Below, one piece after another: positions 57,134 to 64,000 of a DNA stretch of 64,000 nt. Position numbers and translations under genes: made by a program. The stretch's first letter is position 1. Each line of letters starts with the position of its first letter. The stretch is from the NCBI RefSeq assembly GCF_016446475.1, contig NZ_JAEHFP010000002.1:62001-126000 (forward strand), given 5' to 3'. Under the pieces are notes generated by a model. The model saw only the letters and a program-made list of their open reading frames with translations, had not been told where the DNA came from and made no database searches. This DNA comes from Paracoccus binzhouensis. Lineage in GTDB: Bacteria; Pseudomonadota; Alphaproteobacteria; Rhodobacterales; Rhodobacteraceae.

Positions 57134-58074
57134 CAATACGTCTCCACGTCATTCACGAGGGTGGCGGTGCACATCCGGCCGACCACGCTGTCGCGGGCGG
57201 CCTGCCAGTCGAAGGTCGCCTGCACGCCCTGCGGCCCGGAAATCTCGATCCGAGGGCGCGGCAGGTAGACGGCGTGCACGGTGAAGGTGAAGCTCTCGCC
57301 CGAGGGCAGGACGTAGGCGAATTCCATCTCGCAGGCCTCGCCGTTGATGGCCTGCGTCACCAGCGTCTGGTCGGCGAAGCGGACCTCGATCCGTCCGGTG
57401 AGCGCCGCGATGGACGGGTCGGCACCGTCGATGCGGCCGTCCGAGCGGATCGTCTCGATCCGGTCGAGGTTGTTGGCATAGGTGATCTCGGCCGAGACCA
57501 CGTTGCCGAGGGCGGTGCCGTTCCGAGTGATCGCCCCGTTGAAATGGCCGAAACGCTTCAACTCCAGCGCGGCTGGCGTTCCGGCGCTAGTGGTCGTGCC
57601 AATCGTCTCGCCCTGCGCCACCAGCCGAGCCGTCGCCGTCAGCAGACCCGAGCGCTGCATCTGCCAGGTGATCTGGTCGAGCACGCAGCCCGAGTACATG
57701 GCATAGCGCGGCACCTCGGGCATGCCGGTCTCGATCGACATGCTGGGCAGCGTCCACGACCCCGACTGGAACTCGTGGCTGTACGGGGCCTCGACGCCCG
57801 TGGTCGTCGGCGCGCCGAACGCCGCCTTCAGCCAGAAGCCGAAGGCCTCCGCGTCGAGCGGCACCACGACGTCGCCGTCAGCCGTCACCGCGTCCTTGAT
57901 CGGCGCCAGCGGATCGCGGCCGTACCCCAGCAGCTCCGAGTTCAGCAGCGGCTGCTCGGCGCCGAGCGAGGTGCTGGCGAAAGGCATGCGGGTGAAGCCG
58001 CTGGCAGGCGGCGTTCCATAGGTCGTCTCGAACGCAAGCGCCATCAGCGCCCGCGCCCCCTGGGCTCGTGCCAT
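57133..58074 (-). CDS. Phage tail tube protein
   Basis: This 313-residue protein has the long beta-rich architecture of tail tube subunits (MALAFETTYGTPPASGFTRMPF, then SMSIETGMPEVPRYAMYSGCVLDQITWQMQRSG), with a C-terminal Ig-like portion (EFAYVLPSGESFTFTVHAVYLP). It is placed between the tail terminator and tail chaperone genes, as in lambda V. Confidence 0.88.
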   Translation of the reverse strand: MARAQGARALMALAFETTYGTPPASGFTRMPFASTSLGAEQPLLNSELLGYGRDPLAPIKDAVTADGDVVVPLDAEAFGFWLKAAFGAPTTTGVEAPYSHEFQSGSWTLPSMSIETGMPEVPRYAMYSGCVLDQITWQMQRSGLLTATARLVAQGETIGTTTSAGTPAALELKRFGHFNGAITRNGTALGNVVSAEITYANNLDRIETIRSDGRIDGADPSIAALTGRIEVRFADQTLVTQAINGEACEMEFAYVLPSGESFTFTVHAVYLPRPRIEISGPQGVQATFDWQAARDSVVGRMCTATLVNDVETY

Positions 58075-58098
58075 GGTGTTCTCCTCGGGTTGTCGGGG

Positions 58099-58515
58099 TC
58101 AGGCCAGCTGGTCGGCCGTGGAATAGTGCAGCACCACCGGGATCACGGCGGCCTTCAGGCTGGCCGCGCCCTCGACCGGCAGATCGACCGGGCGCGGGGC
58201 TTCGGCCTCGACCCAGTCGCAGAGGCCGCCCAGAGTGCGGTCGGCGGCGAGCGCAGCCCCGATACTGGCGCAGAGGGTGTCGAACGCAGCGTCACGGGTG
58301 GCGCCCTGCACAACCGCCTCGATCTCGGCCCGGTGCTGGTAGTGATAACGCAGCGGCGAGAGCGTCACCTCGGGCTCTCCCGGCTCGCCATCCCGCAGGA
58401 TCAGCAGGCCATCGGCCGGCACGCGCTCGGGCAGCACCTCGCCGCGCAGGGCGGTCGCGGGCAGCGCCGAGAGCCGCGCGTGCAGCGCGGCGAGGATGGT
58501 TTCGCGGGGGGTCAC
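58099..58515 (-). CDS. Tail terminator / minor tail protein (gpU-like)
   Basis: This 138-residue protein (PRETILAALHARLSALPATALRGEVLPERVPADGLLIL, then HRAEIEAVVQGATRDAAFDTLCASIGAALAADRTLGG) fits the family that caps the tail at the head side. It starts the tail gene run of prophage 2; the next upstream phage gene (gp10-like) is 1.75 kb away, past two host-like genes. Confidence 0.83.
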   Translation of the reverse strand: MTPRETILAALHARLSALPATALRGEVLPERVPADGLLILRDGEPGEPEVTLSPLRYHYQHRAEIEAVVQGATRDAAFDTLCASIGAALAADRTLGGLCDWVEAEAPRPVDLPVEGAASLKAAVIPVVLHYSTADQLA

Positions 58516-58824
58516 GTGACAACTCGCGTCGTAGATCGAATTGACTGGGTCTTGTTCATTGCCAACCTCCAGAGACTGGGCACAGCTCTCTGAACGCCGG
58601 AGTCGTCAAAGCTTGCCGGGCTCTGTCGTCCGGTGTCTGATTGCACTGCGCCGGGAAGGCCCAAGGGGCCGTCGGGATACAGGAGAAGCTGAAAACCAGG
58701 ATTCAAACGCCGCGGTTGCGTTGCGTTAGATTAGAAAAAATGTTCTTTTCCTCTGCAACCACGCTTCAGCAACATGCAGAAGTTTTATCCCGCCCCGGCG
58801 CCGCAACAGAAAGGACAGTATTGG
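58516..58824. other. Junction between tail operon and Ca2+/Na+ exchanger gene
   Basis: No gene is convincing here. A slightly AT-rich patch (GATTAGAAAAAATGTTCTTTTCC, 58729-58751) may hold the exchanger promoter. The phage-to-cargo switch lies in this stretch, but I found no insertion-sequence ends or target duplication. Confidence 0.45.
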
Positions 58825-59808
58825 ATGATCGAGATTGCGTTACCCCTGATCGGAGGCCTTGTTCTCCTCGTTCTCGGTGGCGAGCTTCTCGTGCGCGGCG
58901 CCGTGCAGGTCGCGACCCGGTGCGGTGTCTCGCCGCTGGTCATAGGTCTGACTCTGGTTGGCTTCGGAACCTCCACCCCGGAGCTCGTGACGTCGGTGCA
59001 GGCCGCGTTGAGCGGGTCACCCGGCATTGCCTACGGCAACATTGTCGGGTCGAATATCGCCAACATTCTGCTCATCCTTGGCGCATCGGCCGTGCTGGCC
59101 CCCATCATTGTCTCGTCCGTCGCGCTGAAGCGCGACAGCGCCGTCATGGTCGCCGTTGCCGTCGTTTTCGCGGCGACGGCCGCTCTCATGCCTTTGGGTG
59201 TCCTCATCGGTGCAATTTTCGTCGCGGCGCTCGCAGTCTACGTGTTCATGGCCTTTCGGCAGGAGCGGCAATCTGCGTCTGGTGACCACGGAGCCGTCTA
59301 CGACAAGACGATCGCTGCCCAGGAAGTGGACGCCGCCCTCGTTCCCGTGGAGAAGCCGGAGCGATCGGTCATTGTCTCGTTGCTTGTCGCGCTCGGTGGA
59401 TTGGGCCTCGTGGTGCTCGGGGGCTATTTTCTGGTCGACGGCGCAGTCACGCTTGCGAGGTCTCTAGGCATCTCCGAAACAGTGATCGGCCTGACGATCG
59501 TGGCGGTCGGTACGTCCATGCCGGAATTGGTCACGTCGATCATGGCATCGATCCGCAAACAGGCCGATGTCGCTTTCGGCAATATCGTCGGCTCGAACAT
59601 CTATAACATCCTTGGGATCGGCGGCATTACGGCCATGATCGCACCGACCGAGGTTCCCTTCCAGATTGTCCGCTTCGACAATCTGGTGATGATCGCGGCT
59701 TCCATACTGCTTGTCGTCTTTGCCTATACCGGCAGGCGTATCAGCCGAATGGAAGGTGGACTGATGATGCTGCTCTATGTCGGCTACGTCGCGTGGCTTT
59801 GGCCGTAG
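58825..59808 (+). CDS. Ca2+/Na+ exchanger, YrbG/CaCA family
   Basis: This 327-residue inner-membrane exchanger has two alpha-repeats: GFGTSTPELVTS with GNIVGSNIANILLILG, and AVGTSMPELVTSIMA with GNIVGSNIYNILGIGG, plus about ten membrane helices and a short hydrophilic loop between halves. It exports calcium or a related cation in exchange for Na+ or H+. ATG 58825 is preferred; the upstream 17 codons look non-coding. It is host-like and oriented against the phage genes. Confidence 0.93.
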   Translation: MIEIALPLIGGLVLLVLGGELLVRGAVQVATRCGVSPLVIGLTLVGFGTSTPELVTSVQAALSGSPGIAYGNIVGSNIANILLILGASAVLAPIIVSSVALKRDSAVMVAVAVVFAATAALMPLGVLIGAIFVAALAVYVFMAFRQERQSASGDHGAVYDKTIAAQEVDAALVPVEKPERSVIVSLLVALGGLGLVVLGGYFLVDGAVTLARSLGISETVIGLTIVAVGTSMPELVTSIMASIRKQADVAFGNIVGSNIYNILGIGGITAMIAPTEVPFQIVRFDNLVMIAASILLVVFAYTGRRISRMEGGLMMLLYVGYVAWLWP

Positions 59809-59914
59809 GCCACGGAACGGGGAGCGCGGTTTGACCATCGCATTCGCCAACCTTGGTTGTCCAACACGATCCGGAAACCTATCTCGATTGCAACAAACCT
59901 GAGGAGATATGCCC

Positions 59915-60193
59915 ATGCAATGCCCAATCGATGGCTCTGAACTGGTGATGACGGATCGGCAGGGCGTCGAGATCGATTATTGCCCGAAATGCCGCGGCGT
60001 CTGGCTGGATCGCGGCGAGTTGGACAAGATCATTGAAAAGACAGCGCCGGCTGCACCGCAGCGTCCTCCTCAATCGGATCGCGGTGGTGAGTCAAGTTCC
60101 CGGTACGAGCCACGGCGCGACGACCGGAGTGATCACTACGACGAGCGCCCGAGAAAGAAGAAATCGCTGCTCGGCGAACTGTTCGATTTCTGA
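59915..60193 (+). CDS. TFIIB-type zinc ribbon protein
   Basis: This 92-residue protein opens with a zinc ribbon (MQCPIDGSELVMTDRQGVEI, then YCPKCRGVWLDRGELDKI), the zf-TFIIB pattern, followed by a disordered Arg/Asp/Ser-rich stretch and KKKSLLGELFDF. The ATG at 59915 is chosen because GAGGAG lies 8 bases upstream; ATG 59909 is too close. Function unknown. It follows the exchanger gene on the same strand, together a small host-like cargo. Confidence 0.88.
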   Translation: MQCPIDGSELVMTDRQGVEIDYCPKCRGVWLDRGELDKIIEKTAPAAPQRPPQSDRGGESSSRYEPRRDDRSDHYDERPRKKKSLLGELFDF

Positions 60194-60270
60194 TCAATCC
60201 AGCGGCGGCGTCGCTTTTTCCACTCACGGCGCTGGGTTTGCAGCATGGCGTCCGGGCTCGCCTCAACTTG

Positions 60271-60900
60271 TTATGTGCGCGCCTCCACCCAGTTCGCCAC
60301 GATCAGCCCCGGCACGCCATCCAATACCCGGTCCGCGTCCCGCGCCAGATCCAGCCGCTTCGGCAGCTTCACCTGAGGCACCAGCAGGAAGATCGGCGCG
60401 GTGACCTTGCCGCGCCCGGTCTTGGAGCGCGACACAACGGCCTGGCCCTTCGTGTTCAGCCGTCCCTCCGCCACCAGCAGGCTCGGACCGGTGCGGCGAT
60501 AGACGAAGCGCACGCGCAGGCCACGGCGGCGCTCCCATTCGCCGGGCGTGATCCTGCCGCCTCGGAGGGACTTGCCTGCGGCGGGCAGCGGGATGGCCAG
60601 CCAGAACCCGTTCTTCGAGCGGATCAACGGGCCGGTGTCGTGCGCGCCGACGATGACCGGGGCTTGGGACCAGACGAGCGCGGCGGCGTCGAGGCTCTCG
60701 CCCGACCTCGGGAAGTTCTGGCTCCGGATCGAGTTGGCCAGCCGTGTGCCGAGCCCCGCGCCAGTGATCTGCAACCGCCATGCGCTCTTCAGCCCGGACC
60801 CGGCCTCGCGCATGGCGGCGGTGACGGCGCGCTCCCCGGCCGCCACCTCCGCCGCCATCATCGCGACGATGTCGGGATCGATGTCGAGCTTCAGTTTCAC
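60271..60900 (-). CDS. Phage gp10-like / DUF6441-like structural protein (copy 2)
   Basis: This is the 209-residue counterpart of the protein at 1377-2006, with few substitutions (Gly/Ser near LKSAWRL, Ser/Gln near VWSQAPV, Val/Leu near LRVRFVY). The two copies align without gaps. Similarity between the loci stops just past the stop codon, so this gene marks the edge of the duplicated block. Here a tail operon does exist, but 1.75 kb away. Confidence 0.75.
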   Translation of the reverse strand: MKLKLDIDPDIVAMMAAEVAAGERAVTAAMREAGSGLKSAWRLQITGAGLGTRLANSIRSQNFPRSGESLDAAALVWSQAPVIVGAHDTGPLIRSKNGFWLAIPLPAAGKSLRGGRITPGEWERRRGLRVRFVYRRTGPSLLVAEGRLNTKGQAVVSRSKTGRGKVTAPIFLLVPQVKLPKRLDLARDADRVLDGVPGLIVANWVEART

Positions 60901-61208
60901 GCGGGCCTCAGATCGACGGTCCAGACCAGCCGCTCGCGGTCGCGGGAGGGCTCGCCCTGGATGAGGAAGGCGTCCCCGTCGATCTCGATGCGGTCGCCGG
61001 GGCGCGGGGCTGGAACCTCGGTGACACGCAGGTCGATCCGCGTGGTCTCGGACCAGAGCCGCGCATCGCCGAAGTCCGATATGGCATCCGCGCGCCGGGC
61101 GACGACGCGCACCAGCACGGGCGCGCCGCCGTCGGCGATGTAGACCGCGTCCCGGCCGATGTTGGGATCGGCGAAGAGCGCGCCAACAGCGGCGGCGAAG
61201 GCGCTCAT
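60897..61208 (-). CDS. Phage head-tail joining protein (copy 2)
   Basis: This 103-residue protein is almost identical to that at 2003-2314; differences include Ile/Val in LVRVVARRAD and a changed EVPAPRPGD stretch. The start is ATG 61208, sharing one base with the DUF2190 stop. It overlaps the gp10-like gene by 4 bases, as in copy 1. Confidence 0.78.
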   Translation of the reverse strand: MSAFAAAVGALFADPNIGRDAVYIADGGAPVLVRVVARRADAISDFGDARLWSETTRIDLRVTEVPAPRPGDRIEIDGDAFLIQGEPSRDRERLVWTVDLRPA

Positions 61209-61543
61209 CAGAAGGCCGCGTTCAGGCGCACCCGGCCGATGGTGTCGCCCGCGCCGCTGGCCACCGCCTCGACGGCCACGCCGATGAGGGTGTTGTCGGT
61301 CGCGACCGTGGTGCAGCGCTTGTTGGTGTCGTCCCAATAGACCTTGGCGCCGACGGTCCAGGCCTGGGAGCCGACCTTGGTGATGTCGAAGATGCCGACG
61401 AGCGCGGTCTCGACGGGCTCGCCGAGGGCCGCCGCTCCGGAGGCGATGCCGAAGATGGAGCCGACGAGCAGGCCATCGCCGGAGGCGACGGCATAGGGCG
61501 CGGTCAGGGTGATGGTGTTGCCGGGCTGGACGTAGGTTTTCAT
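61208..61543 (-). CDS. DUF2190 capsid decoration-like protein (copy 2)
   Basis: This 111-residue protein differs from copy 1 at only three positions, all conservative. Such close identity beside a divergent linker in the capsid gene suggests recent exchange or strong purifying selection. Confidence 0.88.
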   Translation of the reverse strand: MKTYVQPGNTITLTAPYAVASGDGLLVGSIFGIASGAAALGEPVETALVGIFDITKVGSQAWTVGAKVYWDDTNKRCTTVATDNTLIGVAVEAVASGAGDTIGRVRLNAAF

Positions 61544-61569
61544 GGGGGTGATCCTCGTGGAAAGACGAA

Positions 61570-61591
61570 GGGCGGCCCGTCAGGACCGCCC
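61570..61591 (-). terminator. Hairpin between capsid and DUF2190 genes (copy 2)
   Basis: GGGCGG...CCGCCC arms match the hairpin at 2676-2697; the loop differs by a base or so. Conservation outside coding sequence supports a real function in setting capsid expression. Confidence 0.45.
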
Positions 61592-61618
61592 GCATGTCAG
61601 GGTTCGGGGATGGGTGCG

Positions 61619-63697
61619 TTACGCGCCCGGGTTCTTGTAGAGGCCGCGCCAGTCGATGGCCTTGGCGCCGAAATCGAGGCGGCACTTGATCTCGACGCCG
61701 TCGACGTCGAAGCCGTTGCGCGTCTCGATGTAGGCGCCCTGCTGACCCTCGAGATAGGCGTACTCGATGGTGTCGATCTGGTTCGGGCTGGCCGCCAGAT
61801 ACCAGGCGGTCTCGCTGGCGGCGTCGAGGCGCGGCTCGCTGATCGGCGCCAGTGTGCGGATCGACTGCGGCACCACGCTGGACGTCGCGGCGGGCACGAG
61901 GTTCTGGGCGACAAGCTGCTCGGCCTTCAGTTCCAGCGAGGCGGGCACGATCAGGAAGGCGGGGCGGACGTTCAGCACCGTCTTCTTGTCGAGGCCGGTC
62001 TGCTTCGCCATCGCCGCGCGCGCCGCACCGACGCTGCTCACATCGAGCGCCGCGCCGGTGCCCGCGAGGTTCTTGTGGGTGGTGTGGAACAGCGCGTTGC
62101 CGTCCGCCATCGCCGGGTTGGCGGTGATGATCCCCCAGACCACGTCCGACTCGAGCTGCGCGATGGAGTTGCCGTACATCGCCGGGATCCGGGTGAAGGC
62201 GTCGAGATCGTCGTTGATCAGCGTCTGGCGGGTGATCGCGACCACCCGGCCATAGGTCTTGACCTTGTAGCTCTCCTTGCTCTCGCCCAGCGTCCCGCGC
62301 TTGAACTCGCCGCTTTCGCCGACCTCGAGCAGCTGCGGCGCCTCGCCGAGCTGCACGCGGTGCATCGCCTTGAAGTCGGTCGCCAGCACCTGGCGGCAGA
62401 ACAGCATGAAGGTGCGGGGATAGGCCTCGTAGGCCTGCCGCAGCGTCTTGTTGGTGACGGCCGACAGGATCTCGGGGAAGTCGGAGGTCGAGTGCAGGGC
62501 GCGCGTCGCAACCTCGTCGCGCGACAGGCCGCGCGTGTTGACCCCGGCATTGCCGAGGCTTTCGCGGGCCAGTTCCAGCAGCGTCATGCCGCGGTACTGG
62601 CGCGCAGCGTCCTCCAGCTGGAACAGCGTCGGGCTGTAGCGGTGCAGGAGCGCGTTCGCCACCGCGTCGCGGCGGGTGATGCGCTCGTCACGGCCGCCGA
62701 GCGGCACCGAAACGTGCGGGAAGGTTCGGGTCTCGTCCGACTTGGCGGCGACCTGGTCGAGGATCAGGCGGCGGGACTCGTCGACGCTGACGCCGCGTTT
62801 CACCAGATCCTCGGCGAAGCCGCGCTCGAGGTTCAGGCGGCCCGCCAGATCGTAGATGGTGGAGACGCGGTCGCGCTCGGCCTCGCGGGCGCGGGTGGCA
62901 ACCGCTTCGGTGTCGGGCGCGGGCGTTGCCTGCGTCTTCGGCTGGCTGCGGGTCTCACTTGCGTGGACCTTCGGTTCGCTGGCGGCGACCTTCGGGTCGG
63001 GCGCAGCCGCTTTCGGCTCGGTCATGGCGGTGTCCTCGGTTTCGACCGGCTCGGTCGGCTGGGTGGTGGCGGGGGTTGCGGCGTCGCTCGCCGGGGTCTG
63101 GGTCTTGTCCGTCATCGGGATCGGTCCTTTCGTTGTGGAAGGGGCGTCCCGGCGGTGGAGGACGCAGTCGTGAAGGGGGTGCTGGGCGCGGAAACCGGCG
63201 GCGGGGTCGGCGCCGACCGCGACGGCGGAGACCTCGAAGGGCGTCCAGTCCACCGCGCGCCAGAGTTCGCGGGAGGCCTCGGGTTTCGAGACCTCGAAGC
63301 GGTGGACCTGGTAGCCGATCGATACGGCGCGGATGTGCCCGGCCTGGATGTCGCGCCAGATCGGCTCGACATCCGCACGCTCGCTGATCCGCACCAGCGC
63401 GATGCCGCGCCCGTTCTCGATCCGGGCGGAACCCGGCACGACCGAGCCGATCACCGCGTCGAGCGTGTCGAGCTCGTGCACCTTCAGGAACGGCGCGCCC
63501 GCGTTCAGCCGGTCGAGGCGGACATGGGCGGGATCGAGGCTCAGTTCCTCGTCATAGGGCTCGCCGAAGAAGGTGGCGCGGCGGACGCGGGCCCCGGCCG
63601 ACCAGACCACCTCGACGGTGCGGCTGTCGGCATCGGCCGTGTTCGGCGCAAGCTCCGCCGACCGGCGCATGGCCGGCAGTTCGATCATCGTGTCCAT
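61619..63697 (-). CDS. Fused prohead protease and major capsid protein (copy 2)
   Basis: This 692-residue counterpart of 2727-4793 starts at ATG 63697. Protease residues H74 and S126 and the capsid domain are conserved. The linker differs: it has a KVAASEPKVHASETR insertion-like repeat and TQATPAPDTEA in place of copy 1 sequence, giving four extra residues. The internal start (ATG 63115, MTDKTQTPAS) keeps AAAGGA upstream and would give a 498-residue chain. Confidence 0.93.
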   Translation of the reverse strand: MDTMIELPAMRRSAELAPNTADADSRTVEVVWSAGARVRRATFFGEPYDEELSLDPAHVRLDRLNAGAPFLKVHELDTLDAVIGSVVPGSARIENGRGIALVRISERADVEPIWRDIQAGHIRAVSIGYQVHRFEVSKPEASRELWRAVDWTPFEVSAVAVGADPAAGFRAQHPLHDCVLHRRDAPSTTKGPIPMTDKTQTPASDAATPATTQPTEPVETEDTAMTEPKAAAPDPKVAASEPKVHASETRSQPKTQATPAPDTEAVATRAREAERDRVSTIYDLAGRLNLERGFAEDLVKRGVSVDESRRLILDQVAAKSDETRTFPHVSVPLGGRDERITRRDAVANALLHRYSPTLFQLEDAARQYRGMTLLELARESLGNAGVNTRGLSRDEVATRALHSTSDFPEILSAVTNKTLRQAYEAYPRTFMLFCRQVLATDFKAMHRVQLGEAPQLLEVGESGEFKRGTLGESKESYKVKTYGRVVAITRQTLINDDLDAFTRIPAMYGNSIAQLESDVVWGIITANPAMADGNALFHTTHKNLAGTGAALDVSSVGAARAAMAKQTGLDKKTVLNVRPAFLIVPASLELKAEQLVAQNLVPAATSSVVPQSIRTLAPISEPRLDAASETAWYLAASPNQIDTIEYAYLEGQQGAYIETRNGFDVDGVEIKCRLDFGAKAIDWRGLYKNPGA

Positions 63698-63701
63698 GAG
63701 G

Positions 63702-64000
63702 TCAGTCCTGTTGGTCGGCCTGCGCCGGGTCATTGTTCGCGTCTGCGGCCGGTTCGTCGTCGGCAGGATCGTTGCTCTGCGCGCTGCCGGTTTTGGTGAC
63801 GCGCCGCGGGTCGCTGTCGAGCACCAGCCCGAGCGCGTCGAGCTTGGCGTTGGTCGCGGCGATCTCGGCCAGCACCGCGTCGGGGTTCCGGCCCTGTTTC
63901 GCGATCACCTCGGCCAAGGTCATGGTGCCCGAGCGGATCGACAGGAGGTTCGCCATCGCGTCCTTCTGCGGGTCGACCGCCTCGAACTTCGGCGGCGACC
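63702..64000 (-). CDS. Phage portal protein (copy 2, partial at right edge)
   Basis: This is the C-terminal end of a second lambda-type portal; the frame is open at the right edge (VEWSPPKFEAVDPQKDAMANLLSIRSG visible). Its acidic tail is 9 residues shorter than copy 1. The N-terminal part, gpW and terminase of prophage 2 would lie beyond 64000. Confidence 0.85.
   Translation of the reverse strand, partial: SPPKFEAVDPQKDAMANLLSIRSGTMTLAEVIAKQGRNPDAVLAEIAATNAKLDALGLVLDSDPRRVTKTGSAQSNDPADDEPAADANNDPAQADQQD

Larger units (their letters stand above)
60271..64000. repeat. Duplicate of head-gene block 1377-5124
   Basis: Five phage head genes occur twice in the same orientation, about 58.9 kb apart (1377-5124 and 60271-64000), with conserved order, overlaps and intergenic hairpin. 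Small length differences lie only in the capsid linker and portal tail. The duplication probably continues past the right edge. Confidence 0.9.

Noticed and set aside
61610..63799. 729-codon plus-strand open frame opposite capsid copy 2
   Set aside because: A shadow with Gly/Arg/Asp/Val-rich composition; the capsid-protease frame is real.

Overview
The window looks like an alphaproteobacterial chromosome, probably Rhodobacterales-like. The evidence is high GC, gene-transfer-agent-type (GTA) tail proteins, a DUF2924/large-serine-recombinase cassette and an Mrp-type antiporter operon. This rests on protein families read by eye, not on a database match. I saw no rRNA or tRNA genes and no CRISPR array.

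Positions 1-29267 hold most of a lambda-headed prophage (prophage 1), read mainly on the minus strand. From right to left it carries: a serine-recombinase integration cassette (26814-29267, plus strand); an XRE + ImmA regulator pair (25371-26623) divergent from a DUF2188 gene and two unrecognised genes (22867-25230); an early replication/recombination block (14633-22699: AlpA-like HTH, RecA-like ATPase, SF2 helicase, Zn and Fe-S nucleases, primase-helicase); a RuvC-like resolvase; a TacA/TacT toxin-antitoxin pair; a ParB-methyltransferase; and packaging and head genes (TerS, TerL, gpW, portal, fused protease-capsid, DUF2190, head-tail joining, gp10-like). No tail genes follow. A second DUF2188 gene and a fused XRE-ImmA gene lie at the left edge instead.

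Positions 29357-32732 carry a small defence-like islet beside the recombinase: an sce7726-type PD-(D/E)XK protein, a beta-family protein, an XRE-ImmA metallopeptidase and a nucleotidyltransferase-like gene. The last three form a minus-strand operon whose start codon sits at the edge of a perfect 12-bp inverted repeat.

Positions 33452-45236 are host-like: a GntP-type permease with a patatin phospholipase, an MgtC/DUF4010 membrane protein, a truncated DUF6671 gene, and a tightly overlapping eight-gene Mrp operon (E-F-G-MbhD/B-C-D-D-D).

Positions 45216-64000 hold a second prophage (prophage 2), minus strand, running off the right edge: lysis genes, GTA-like tail tip, tape measure, a G/GT-type frameshifted tail chaperone, tail tube and tail terminator. 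Two plus-strand host-like genes follow (a Ca2+/Na+ exchanger and a zinc ribbon protein), and then a second, near-identical copy of the head genes (60271-64000, matching 1377-5124). Prophage 1 therefore has packaging and head genes without a tail. Prophage 2 has head and tail genes separated by host-like cargo, and its packaging genes would lie outside the window.
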